64,000 nucleotides of DNA, from the NCBI GenBank assembly GCA_024509875.1, contig JAMPIV010019863.1, forward strand, positions 1 through 64,000. The letters are read 5' to 3'. The position numbers were made by a program, and so were the translations under genes. The notes beneath the pieces were generated by a model, which saw nothing but the letters and a program-made list of their open reading frames with translations, had not been told where the DNA came from and searched no databases. Below, one piece after another: positions 12,192-22,192 of the stretch. This stretch comes from Oreohelix idahoensis. Taxonomy: Eukaryota; Mollusca; Gastropoda; Stylommatophora; Oreohelicidae. Each line of letters starts with the position of its first letter. Within the stretch, counting starts at the first letter, position 1.

Positions 12192-12999
12192 ATTGATGCC
12201 GTAACCAGCTCACGGCACTGTCACACACCATGTGGCCGACGTATTACTTGAAAACGTGAATTTGATGTGGGCTGTTTGGTCTTGGCGTATGGTGAAGCAT
12301 GTGAAGACTGGATTTGGCGGATTATGCAGACGAAGCCATCAGCTGGCTCAACGTATATGAAGGCAACTACCAGCAGCACGGAGTGGAACGCAAAGAGCAC
12401 AGCGAGACACTTAGAACGCCCTGGTCATCCACTGCATCCTGTGTTGTCTCCAGTCGTCTCGATAATATCTTGCCACTGGACCAGATAATTCAGGACGAGA
12501 GAGTGAGGATGACGATTAGCGCAACTCTTCCTCACTTAAATCCAATTACAGTGCAAGTCACATTGGCCACATGAGATCACGGCACTGATGTCTCACAATT
12601 CAAGTCTGAAGCTGTCGCCATCTTCGCTTGCGATGGGCAACTATTATTATTATTATGGTGATGATGGTTGCTTTTCGGTAACACTGTTTAAAACAAAGGT
12701 CAATGCAGGATGACCAACTGGTACGGATAAACACTGTACTCATTGGGAGAGTTAGTGTTAACATATTTATTTATGATGAAAACGTTACATCCATAGTTGA
12801 CAGACATTCTTCATCAGCAATGTTCACGGTAGGAAAAATACATAATCGATACCGGTCAACATGGACCTTGGTTGACTTCACTGGCCGTTACCCCATGAAG
12901 GTTAACGGAAATACTACGGCAACGAAGTGATAGCATGCATAGGTTATTAAAATCCATCATGGTAAAAGTGTTGAGCATACATATGAACTGCCATCAATG
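12192..12999. other. unassigned interspersed sequence with (ATT)n end
   Basis: A moderately GC-rich block from about 12240 ends at an (ATT)n run near 12640-12656, which looks like the tail of a short retroposon. I do not recognise its peptide in any frame (one open piece is 12314-12574). The rest up to about 13000 has no recognised feature. Confidence 0.35.
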
Positions 13000-13297
13000 G
13001 TACCTATTCTTTGTAGCGGTATGGCAGCTTGTGTACCCTGACAATCCCCAGAGCTATGCCAGTGGGAGATTTACTCCTGGTAGGTTCAACCAAGCTGGAC
13101 TGGTCTGCGTGGGTAGGGGTCAGACAAAAGCTGGTACTCTGGTCCACCAGGTTGGGGGTTTTAGCACAGGGCCGACACCACTGTCTATGTAAAAAATCGC
13201 ACATGTTACGGAAACAACAATAAATGGAAAAACTTTGCAACCAGAGTCTCAGGCTCGTATGACTGACAGTGGTGAAAGCTGAAAGGAAGCCACTGGC

Positions 13298-15229
13298 ATG
13301 AAAACGGATGCCCCGACCGCAAAACACGAAACCAGAATTGGTTTTTGGAACGTCAGACCTATGAATGAGGCAGGAAAGCTGAGACAAATCACAGCAGAGA
13401 TGAGGAACTACAAGATACATATTCTGGGAATAAGCGAGAGCAGATGGACAGGTAAGGGGAGAATAAAAATAGCTACAGGGGAAACAGTACTTTATTCTGG
13501 CAGAGAGGATGGTCAGCACAATGAAGGTGTAGCCATTATCCTGAAGAAAGGAATGGAAAGGCCTTTACTGGAATGGAAACCCATCAATAACAGACTGATA
13601 AGAGCAAGACTGAGAGGGAGGTTCACCAACACCACAATTATACAATGCTATGCACCAACAAACGACAGCGATGAAGATATCAAGGACGAGTTCTATCAAC
13701 AGGTACAAAAAGAAATGGAAACTACACCCAGGTACGACCTCATTATAGTAATGGGAGACCTAAATGCGAAAGTGGGAGCACACAATAATTATAACGAAAG
13801 AGTAATGGGGAAATGTGGCAGTGGAACAGCAAATGAGAATGGGGACAAATTAATAAGCTTCTGCAGTATTAACAACCTGGTCATTGGAGGAACACTTTTT
13901 CCACACAAGGAAGTGCACAAGTTAACATGGGAATCACCAAACGGACGAGACAGAAACCAGATAGATCACATAATGATCAATGGCAGATGGAGACATGCAC
14001 CACAAGACGTGACAGTAAGAAAAGGCACAGATGTGGGAAGTGATCATCACCTAGTAGTAGCAAGACTGAAAGTGAAACTCAGAGCTGCTGGACCAGTTGC
14101 AGTCAAACAGAAAAGATACAACATCACGAAACTGAAGGATCCCCTCACCAGAAAAGCTTTCGTGGTCGATGTAAAGAGTAGATATGAGATTATCAAAAGC
14201 CAGGAAAGAACAGAGACCGACGATGTTGACCAGAGATTCAACACCATCTCAACAATATACAAGGAAAGCAGCAAGTCATGCTTGGGATTCCAGGAAAGAA
14301 AGAGCCAAGACTGGATAACACCAGATATGCTAAACACCATAGCGAAGAGAAAGGAAATGAAAAGAAAGAAAACAGAAGCTAAGTCTCCGAGGTTAAAGGC
14401 AATATATAGTGAACAGTACAGTCAGCTGGACAAGGAAGTTAAATGCCAAACCCGAGCCAACAAAAGGAATTTTCTAGACGATCTTGCAAGACAGGCAGAA
14501 GAGGCAGCACTGAGAAATGAACAAAGCACAGTATACAAAATAACTAAATTCATCAGTGGAAAACGAGGTGCAAATAATATTACATTAGTAAGAGATAAGC
14601 AAGGAAATCTCATCATGACAGCAGAGGGACAGGAAACAAGATGGGCAGAGCACTTCAGAGAAACTCTGAACAAGGAACCACCAGAGACACAATTGAATGT
14701 TCCTGAGGCTGAAAACGATCTAGATGTAAATACAGACATTCCACGAAAAGAAGAAATCATCACAGCAATCAAAGGGTTAAAGAACGGAAAAGCTCCTGGC
14801 CATGATAACTTAAATGCAGAGCGATTTAAGACAGACCCTGAGCTAGCAGCAGAACTATTAGAACCACTATTTGCACAAGTCTGGAAAACAGGGACAACAC
14901 CATCAGAGTGGAACAAAGGAATAATTGTCAAATTGCCCAAGAAGGGAGATCTTGCGGACTGCAATAATTGGAGAGGAATCACTCTTCTCTCAGTTCCCAG
15001 CAAAATACTAGGCAGGATAATTATACAGAGAATTTCAAAAGCAGTAGACCACAAACTGAGGAAAGAACAAGCAGGATTTAGAAAGAACAAAAGATGTGTA
15101 GATCATATATTCACTCTCAGGAACATTATAGAGCGTGCTCAGAATGGCAAAGACAGCTGTACATTAATTTCGTTGATTTTGAAAAGGCTTTTGACAGCAT
15201 ACACAGGGACAGTTTATGAAAAATACTGA
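13298..15229 (+). CDS. LINE C ORF: APE endonuclease plus N-terminal RT
   Basis: 643 codons. Residues about 1-270 form an apurinic-type (EEP) endonuclease: RIGFWNVRPM, LGISESRWTGKGRI with the metal-binding E, YAPTNDSDE, MGDLNAKVG, NQIDHIMI and the terminal GSDHHLV block. A charged linker follows (about 270-480), then RT blocks GKAPGHDNLNAE, LPKKGDLADCNNWRGI and EQAGFRKNKRCVDHIF. The wording is that of RTE-type elements, whose endonuclease was captured in the ruminant CFDP2 gene. The protein nicks target DNA and primes reverse transcription at the nick. The frame is lost near 15166, just before the block containing FVDFEKAFDS, so the ORF ends out of frame. The ATG at 13298 follows a leader that is also open in another frame (12935-13192). 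Confidence 0.88.
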   Translation: MKTDAPTAKHETRIGFWNVRPMNEAGKLRQITAEMRNYKIHILGISESRWTGKGRIKIATGETVLYSGREDGQHNEGVAIILKKGMERPLLEWKPINNRLIRARLRGRFTNTTIIQCYAPTNDSDEDIKDEFYQQVQKEMETTPRYDLIIVMGDLNAKVGAHNNYNERVMGKCGSGTANENGDKLISFCSINNLVIGGTLFPHKEVHKLTWESPNGRDRNQIDHIMINGRWRHAPQDVTVRKGTDVGSDHHLVVARLKVKLRAAGPVAVKQKRYNITKLKDPLTRKAFVVDVKSRYEIIKSQERTETDDVDQRFNTISTIYKESSKSCLGFQERKSQDWITPDMLNTIAKRKEMKRKKTEAKSPRLKAIYSEQYSQLDKEVKCQTRANKRNFLDDLARQAEEAALRNEQSTVYKITKFISGKRGANNITLVRDKQGNLIMTAEGQETRWAEHFRETLNKEPPETQLNVPEAENDLDVNTDIPRKEEIITAIKGLKNGKAPGHDNLNAERFKTDPELAAELLEPLFAQVWKTGTTPSEWNKGIIVKLPKKGDLADCNNWRGITLLSVPSKILGRIIIQRISKAVDHKLRKEQAGFRKNKRCVDHIFTLRNIIERAQNGKDSCTLISLILKRLLTAYTGTVYEKY

Positions 15230-16220
15230 GGGCTTATGGAATTCCAAGCTGCATAGTCTCAATCATAAAAAGCCTCTATGCCAACTTTACGTGTAGTGTT
15301 GGGCAGAGCAACCTAACCTTTGAGGTGAAGACAGGAGTACGACAGGGATGCCCCTTACCAACCACTCTATTTTTAACAGTCATAGACTGGGTGATGCGCC
15401 AGACAACAGAGGGCAGTCCAAGAGGAATAAGATGGACTATATTTTCTACATTGGAAGATCTGGAATACGCAGATGACATTGCACTACTAGCACATTCACA
15501 TCAACACATCCAGGAAAAAACGGATAGACTTAATAAATGTAGGCAGCAGGTGGGCTTGAACATCAATTTAAAGAAGTCAGAGGTCATGACGCTCAATGTG
15601 AGCAACCCTGAGCCCATATCAGTAAGGAATCAGCAACTGGTACAGACAGACACCTTCACATACCTAGGATGCATAGTAACACCAGAATGAATAAAGCAAG
15701 AACAGCCTTTTTTAGCCTAAACAACATCTGGAAGTCCTCTCAATACAGCACAAGCACAAAATTAAGATTATATCAGAGCTGTGTGTTTTCTGTGCTTCTC
15801 TATGGTGCGGAATGCTGGAGAGTTACAGAGAAGGAAATGTCAAAATTGTCCTCTTTTAACACAACATGCCTAAGAAAAATTCACTGAATCTTTTGGCCGA
15901 ATACCATCACCAACCAAGATCTGCTTACTCGGAGCAAGCAAGAGGACATGCACACCATCATAGCTGGCAGACACTGGAGCTGGGTTGGCCATGTCCTCAG
16001 AAGAGACCCTGATGCCATCACAAGAACAGCTATGCTTTGGACCTCTGAAAGAAAACGAAAGAGAGGCCGACCAAAAACAACCTGGCGGAGGACTGTGGAG
16101 GCTGAGATGCAAAGAATGAACCAGAGTTGGGGCACTGTACGAAGGATGGCCACCGATCGAGCAAAGTGGAATCAATTTGTTGTTGCCCTACAAGACGCCA
16201 CTAGGCGTGCTGGCCACTGA
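15166..16220 (+). pseudogene. LINE C C-terminal RT remainder, frameshifted
   Basis: Continuation of the LINE C polyprotein in other frames. It has GVRQGCPLPTTLF, the catalytic YADD (15466-15477) and LNINLKKSEVM in 15325-15690. After an apparent internal deletion near 15688 come LRLYQSCVFSVLLYGAECW (15669-15887) and the end region WSWVGHVLRRDP, KRKRGRPKTTWRRTVEAE and DRAKWNQFVVALQD (15948-16220). Stops include a TGA near 15218 in place of an expected tryptophan. This copy cannot make a full RT. Confidence 0.85.
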
Positions 16221-16267
16221 CTGCTTTGACGGTCGGTGACTAAGGATCAAAGAAGAAGAAGAAGATG

Positions 16268-16912
16268 AAAGTATTAAGCTTTTTGGTTGTTGGTTTTGTT
16301 GTTCTCCATGTTCAGAGCCATACAATAGGACTGTCTTGACATTTGAGTTGAAGATTCTTATTTTTGTGCTAGACTAGGCATCTTTAAAGGTAAAGGATCC
16401 CATTACACACCCATTAAGGCATATTGGGAATATGGTGTTAGGCCCATATTTTCTTGACCATTGGCACACTAGGGGTGATGTGGTCAGCATCATGCCAGCC
16501 GCCTTAACCTTCCCAGAAGTTGCTCTGGTACCCAATTCATGAGGCTCGGTCGACCCTGGAGCCATTTGCGGTCTAAACAATCTCACCTCAGCTGGGGATC
16601 GAACCACTGACCACAGCACTATGAAGCCAGTGCACTAACCACTGAGCTACGATGGCTCCCATCTTTTGATCTCCATATATTTCCCAATGCAAAGAAAGCT
16701 TCTCTAGTATTCTGTATTATTATTTTGACATCATTGTCTGTTCCTCCAACTGTCTATATTGCTGTCAAGACATTGTCTACATTGCTGTCAAGACATATGA
16801 AGGATTTTACATCTTGTAATGATGTTCCCTCTTATGCATTATAGTTATCATTTCCTGTATTTATTCTCTTTATCTTTGTTTTGTCCATGCGTATTTATTT
16901 CATACATATACT
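16268..16912 (-). pseudogene. LINE A3 fragment, minus, split by a SINE
   Basis: The two parts, 16268-16378 and 16660-16912, read in reverse align in order with A1 positions about 4470-4785 (shared pieces include CTTCAACTCAAATGTCAAG and GCATTGGGAA). They are separated by SINE S1. A short internal tandem duplication of TCTTGACAGCAAT is present near 16755-16795. Heavily decayed. Confidence 0.85.
16386..16659 (-). mobile_element. tRNA-derived SINE S1 (about 274 bp)
   Basis: Read on the minus strand, the head carries a pol III A box TAGCTCAGTGG (16639-16649) and B box GGTTCGATCCC (16595-16605), about 34 bp apart as in tRNA genes. A roughly 190-bp non-tRNA body follows. It interrupts LINE A3 and is flanked by CATCTTT (16379-16385 and 16660-16666), a 7-bp target duplication. 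Internal pol III promoters let such elements be transcribed, and LINE enzymes mobilise them. I cannot assign the body to a named SINE superfamily. Confidence 0.88.
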
Positions 16913-16934
16913 AGCATCTCATCACGTTTTTGAA

Positions 16935-17790
16935 TTTTGTCTGGCATGTCTAGCTTTGTCAAGTACATCATGTCTCATCTGTCTTCCAGGCTTTTCCATG
17001 TCGCTATGAACCCTGATAGCATTGTCCACTGGGCCAACAGCTGTATGCTTGGTTTCTTCAGCTTGCCTGTTGGAGTCAGCACATGGTTCCCATTAATTAA
17101 CCAGTCACTATTTTCTTTACATAATTAACCCATAAATGGTTTATTAATATCTATGTCTAGAACTGGGATTATAACAAAATCAGTGTTTACTTCTGCAACT
17201 TGCTTCTTACTTTTCTCACTTGTGTAGCCACAAAAAACACTAAAAATTAGCATGTCTCTCTGCCGTAGTAAAGCACCTGATCGACATCCACAAACGACAT
17301 TAAGCCAATCTGCCATCAATTCTTCAGTCATCTGGCCTGTTTCCTGTGCTCTAAACATAATCCCAGCTGGTAAATGTTGCATTGGAAGCATTTTTCTCTT
17401 CAAATTAACGTATGGTGGTAGTTTTCTACCATCGGCAGTTACTCCTAACATGAAAAAGTAATGCGCGACTTTTCATTGCTTGAAGATCTAACTATAACAG
17501 ATTTTACACCCTTTTTGTCCAGTGTAAAACACTGCAAAGACATGAGAGCAGCCTCACTTGCTTACACCACCCAAACTGGCCTTAAATTCAGTACATAGGA
17601 TTTTTGACTCTCCTGCCACCTCAAGTGCCTTCATTGAAACAACTTCACGGCTTATTGGGTATCCTTGGTTTCATCTGTTGTGGATGTGTTCACAAACAAG
17701 TCTATCAATGTTTTGAAATGTCTCGGTCTTAGGCCTTCTGAATGAGTTTTTTGATGCATATATGTCTCAGACCTATGGGTCTTTTATATT
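16935..17790 (-). pseudogene. pogo/Tigger-like DDE transposase relic
   Basis: Minus-strand relic. The open part 17125-17451 reads MLGVTADGRKLPPYV, EELMADWLNVVCGCR and DINKPFMG, which are the DDE_1 (pogo/Tigger/Jerky) core blocks. The position expected to carry the second catalytic D in these families reads FSVFCGY, so it is lost. Upstream (about 17560-17780) frames read REVVSMKALEVA and TEFKASLG, the CENP-B-like DNA-binding part; downstream (16960-17125) comes PTGKLKKPSIQLLAQW. Multiple frameshifts. Terminal repeats were not identified. Confidence 0.8.
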
Positions 17791-18709
17791 TGGACATGTG
17801 CCCTAATATAACCGGCTAGGTTGAACGGAACGCGCCTCGCCAAAATTTTATTTAAAAAAAAAAAAAAAACTTGTTAACAACTTGCACATTATTTGTATGC
17901 TGCACCTGGTTTATTGCTCTTAATTTAAAATTCATATCATAGCTTATTATTATTATTATTATCATAGCTTCTTAACATTCCCTTGTTTACTTGAGACATC
18001 CAAGAAGCCCTCTTTTCAAGATGATCACTCACTTGGGGATCTGCCATGGGTAATTTTTTAATACCAGTAACGTGGCACAGACTCTGCCACTAACTAACAC
18101 TGACCAACTGAATTACCAGTTCAGTGACACTGAAGGGTGCAGATCCTCAGTGAAAAAAATGGCAGATTCCTATGTAGGTCTATTTTGTAACATGCTGGAA
18201 ATGCTCCAGCCGGTGTGGTGATTCCTTCCAGCGCCTGCCTGTACAATTTCCAGCATAACCCATTTTTTCAGTGACAAATGTTAGGCTGTGCATATAATAT
18301 GGGTACAATTTCTGGAAGAACATTTTTATGGAAAAAACATTGCACTATATTTAGACCAATACAGTACTTTCACAACTGCCTCATGCTGAGAGCATGCATA
18401 AATCACAACCATAGGCTGATACTTGAGAGTAACAACCTGAGATTAAAGGACCAAAACACTTTTCCAACCAGGAAACTACTTCTGATGATCAGATTGTATC
18501 CTGTTGTAACACTCTTATACAGTTTACCATTACATCTTGTTCTTTAATAATATGTTAGACACCTAGTTTTAAAATGTTCACCAGATTATAAGAAAATGTG
18601 GGATAAGAAATCTCATAAAGAAAACTTTATGATAATTAAAATTATTGTAGGTCACAACACCTACATAGGTTTGCAGATTTGTATATATAAATAATTGACA
18701 GTAGCATAC
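17791..18709. other. non-coding stretch with simple repeats
   Basis: Contains an A16 run near 17855 and an (ATT)n run near 17945-17962. No recognised protein. It would be downstream intronic sequence if the exon at 18710-18778 is real. Confidence 0.4.
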
Positions 18710-18778
18710 CTCAGAGATGTCTTCTTGTTTTATTCTGACAGCTGAATCTAAAACTTCAGAGTCATAATTTCTGGCATC
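18710..18778 (-). CDS. candidate host internal exon (69 bp)
   Basis: On the minus strand, a polypyrimidine tract TTTATTTTCTTCTACCAG directly precedes position 18778, and a donor GTATGC follows 18710. Between them lie 69 bases (23 codons) open in frame, encoding an acidic peptide that starts DARNYDSEVLDS and ends IKQEDISE. IKQE fits the psi-K-x-E sumoylation consensus. It matches no transposon domain in the window and sits in otherwise TE-filled DNA, as an internal exon between large introns would. Gene identity is unknown. The splice sites are seen directly; the exon status is inferred. Confidence 0.5.
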
Positions 18779-18789
18779 CTGGTAGAAGA

Positions 18790-18950
18790 AAATAAAGTTC
18801 ACAGTAATACTACACAGATAATAAAAGAACAACTCAACTTGTTATGACAGATAATATTACACAGACAATAAAAGAACAACTCAACAAGTTACAACACATA
18901 ATAAAAGAACAACTCAACTTGTTATGACACAGATAATATTACTTACTTAC
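18790..18950. repeat. 48-bp tandem array, left part
   Basis: Three to four units built from GATAATATTACACAGACAAT and AAAAGAACAACTCAAC pieces. The array stops at 18950, where LINE D2's simple tail starts, and resumes at 28739. The two parts were one array before D2 and G1 inserted. Confidence 0.88.
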
Positions 18951-19578
18951 TTATTCATTCCCTTTCTACCGTGAGGTGTAGAGGTTTGGAAGAGAAAGCG
19001 CCAGACTATACTATCAGCTGTCTTCCTCCTGGCCTGGTTCCATTCTAGTCCTCGGTCCTTCAAAGATTGTCTAATGTTGTCCTCCCAGCGGACTTTGGGT
19101 CATCCTGGGGGTCTGGATCTCTTTTTCCCATGCTTGTTGTGGTAGCCGATCTTCTCCCATTCTGCAGACATGGCCAAACCATCTTAGTTGGGACTGTTCT
19201 ACTTGGGTCTGCAGGGGGTGGGATTTTAGGCATTGACGTTTCGTCTGGTTGCGGACCATGTCTCTTCTTGTTACTTCAACCACCTTCCTCAGATACCTAA
19301 TTTCTGAGGTTTAGATCTGGCTTTGTGGGTTGTAGTCATTGCCCATATGTCAAGACTGGGACATAGATGGCGCGGTATACAGCCATCTTTGTTTTCTTAC
19401 CAACCTCTCTCTTGCTGAGGAATCCTCGATTTATGGCCTGAAAAAGTCTCCCAGCTGCTGCTTTTCGAGTGGCCAACTCTTCTTTGATGCCTCCCTATGG
19501 TCTATAATATCTCCGAGGTATTTAAAGTGTTGACCTGCTCCAAGACCTGTTCTCCCAGCTTCTTTCTTCACGTGATAT
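18951..19578 (-). pseudogene. LINE D2 3' part, minus, interrupted by G1
   Basis: Minus-strand C-terminal part of the LINE family represented by D1 (61378-62617). It shows LRWFGHVCRMGEDRLPQQAW and EVTRRDMVRNQT (19071-19283) and ends in a TTAC/AAGT simple tail at 18951-18962, like D1's. Its upstream part lies beyond G1, at 28649-28738. Confidence 0.9.
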
Positions 19579-21990
19579 TGTCGTGGAATATTCTAATCCA
19601 CATATATAAATTATCAAGTAAATATAAAGCCTAATAAATACATAAAATTAATAAAGAGAAGAGCAATGGAAAAATAACAGTGCTGTCACAAGGAATGTAC
19701 TCGAAATCCCCCTTGTTTTCTGCTTCGTCTGCAAATTGTAACGCTTTCACGTTGATAGTAAAGCTTACTGTATTATTACCCGCCTTCTTCAATGAAACGT
19801 GTGCTGTATTTCTTGGAAAAAACATTGAGAGCCCTGCGTAATGACCTAAATTAATCCTAACATTAATTATACTGCGTTACCAAAACGAAAGACAGATGGA
19901 CAAAAGCATAGCGGGAAGGGAGAGGCAGAAAGCCGAACACTAAACACGCTTCGCGCGATACACAAATGCTGCCATCACGCGTGTAAGACTACATGCACTA
20001 ATTTTTTTTTCAGACGGACAGTGATAAAATACATTACCCATCCCAGAGTTAGGTTTATAAATCATAAAAAACGCTTATTAGGAAAGATAACAATAGATGG
20101 GTTTACGGTTGAAAACATAACAGTACCCAGACAGCACATCTTCGAAACAGGAGGTAGAAAATACATATTTTGAACGCAGCCACGTAGCTCCTTTAAATTG
20201 GGATATTTGGGTTCCTTAGGGCTTGCTGACAAAGAATATGTAAAACGTTACGCAAATAGTCCAGGAATTAATAAATTATACCCAAAATAAAATAGTGAGG
20301 ATGCCTGACAGCATGAAATCATTTCTGCTCATAAAATTTTTTTTATAACGTGTTTGAAAAAACCTTGCGTTACAGAAATAGCCTACCATGTAAACTCCAA
20401 ATTGATTGGAGCGCAACAAATGAAAGACTAACCACGATTGGTCGGGCTATAAATACTATCTTTCGTTGTTAGGGGGAGACGGGGAAAGGTAACATTTTTT
20501 CAAACACTTGTCGAAACGGGGCCTCATTGGCTAGACTCGCTGATATAATCACTTAGGAGCGTTAGTTCGAAACCACTTGTTTAAATAAGCTTGATAAAGC
20601 GACAGTGCGTTGAAGCCAGCTCACATTTTTGCTAAAATAAAAGCCTGGAACATAAGCAGATGGGAATTTGTGCCAGTAAATGTGCCAGAATTCATTGCTA
20701 ATCAACGTATCTGTGTTTATTTCCATGAAATTGTGGTAAGCTTGAACCATTCAGTATCTTTTAATGAAAATTGAATGTAAATTGTTAATTTATGCCTGTA
20801 TATATATGTGTAGTTCAGTGGCAAACAGGAGATAAAGCCTATAATGCTCCAGCCTGAACAGAGGGTGTCGGAGGGAAGTAAAACGGCATGGAATGGCCAA
20901 ATAGTACACTGACACCTGGATGATTGATTAGACAGAAATAATGCTGGAAGTGCAGAGGCGTGGTAACCATTAAGGAGGTAAATACTGGTATAAAGTATTT
21001 CAGATGAAGCTGACAGTTGGCCTAACGCTCTGAACTCAATGTTTGTGTTGTATTGTGATCAGTGTAAAAGAGAATATAAATTAGTTATGAAGTAGAAGGT
21101 ACATCCTTCTTGTTTTCAGGGACCGTGGTCTTGATGGTACTGAGCAGCACCTGGTCAGAGCTTTGCTGAATCCAGAGTCGGACAGCATACTCCTTGGTCT
21201 TTTTAGCTATCAGTGAGGTGTCTCCAGAGCCCAGGGGAGAATTCGAGCAGAGGAGTCCTTTCCTGCCACCATCACTCAAGATAAGCAGATTTGGCCAGCT
21301 GAGCTCAACATTATGTCCCCACATCTTGAAATGACTTTGTAAAAATCACCTTAAGAGGGGAATTTAATTGTCTTAATATCAGGAACTGAGAACATCTCCA
21401 ATACTAGTCCCTAAAGACAAACTATTGAAGTCATGATGACAAATACCAACAGAGCTTGAACAAAACAAAACCAGTATTACCTCATTTTACCACTACACAA
21501 CTGACACACATAGGATATTTTTAATAATATATGTCACTACAATATTCATATTAATCCATTCTGTACATAACTTGTAATGAAAATTGATTGTGATTCCTGG
21601 TTCCTTTGTAATTGAATCAGGACACATATTCATTCATATCAGCAATGAATACATATTGTTATTTGAAAAGTTATCAGTGACTCCTTAAGATATCCTTTAG
21701 AGTGTTATATGTATGTGAGTGTCCCAGTGTTGTCAAGTATAGTGGAATAAATTAAATTGTTTATCTGTCTGTTGTTGTTTTGACTTACACTTCATCCTAC
21801 ACATACCCTAGACACATAACGTAGTCATCACACTATTGCAGAATAATTCTGACTGAGATATATAGATATGTGGTAGCAAGTAAGGTTATCTATAATACAC
21901 TACTCTTAATAGATATAGATACCTTCACAGCTGATCTCAGTCAGTACACTAAGTCCCCTATAAATATTTATAACATCCCACTTCACCACA
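19579..21990 (+). repeat. G1 5' LTR (2412 bp)
   Basis: Starts TGTCGTGGAATATTC and ends CTTCACCACA, so it has TG...CA termini. It differs from the 3' LTR by a small number of substitutions and short indels (for example near 19612-19640), implying recent insertion. It is unusually long, more than half the length of the internal region. Confidence 0.95.
20435..20460 (+). promoter_or_regulatory. putative LTR core promoter (CCAAT-type plus TATA)
   Basis: GATTGG (inverted CCAAT) is followed about 10 bases later by TATAAATA at 20448-20455. The same arrangement recurs in the 3' LTR at 27106-27113. Placement in the LTR fits the start of element RNA; function is inferred. Confidence 0.5.
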
Positions 21991-21995
21991 TATAT

Positions 21996-22015
21996 TGGGG
22001 TCTCGCTCTTGGGAT
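21996..22015 (+). promoter_or_regulatory. G1 primer-binding region
   Basis: TTGGGGTCTCGCTCTTGGGA begins five bases after the LTR end. G2 and G4 have the closely related TTGGGGTCTTGTCC and TTGGGGTCCTGTTCC at the same place. TGG at the start is complementary to tRNA 3' CCA. I did not identify the tRNA. Confidence 0.6.
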
Positions 22016-22192
22016 TTTGAATCTTTCCCTATTAAAAATATTGGGGGTAATTCACTTCAGGGAATATAAGAATTAAAAGGTATCCTTGGGTGGAATTAAA
22101 TAAGGTTGAGCTCACGGTGCCTGTGTTGTCCATTAAATATATTTAGAGATTAAATTGTTGGTTAGACATTGTAGAAATTTACCTGATAGACA

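Larger units (their letters stand above)
13000..16266 (+). mobile_element. LINE C, near full-length endonuclease-RT element
   Basis: The most complete LINE of the window: a 5' leader (about 13000-13297), endonuclease, RT, C-terminal region and a (GAA)n tail at 16252-16266. The 5' boundary is estimated, because no clear target-site duplication was found. It directly abuts the minus-strand fragment A3 at 16268. Confidence 0.85.

Noticed and set aside
16591..16660. Functional tRNA gene on the minus strand
   Set aside because: It has pol III boxes but is the head of SINE S1, within a 7-bp target duplication.
19067..19300. Plus-strand ORF 77 codons
   Set aside because: It is the antisense of LINE D2's C-terminal coding region.
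21085..21324. Minus-strand 79-codon ORF in the G1 LTR (again at 27742-27981) as a captured gene
   Set aside because: Both LTRs are near-identical copies from one insertion, so sharing the frame is not evidence of selection, and no domain was recognised.
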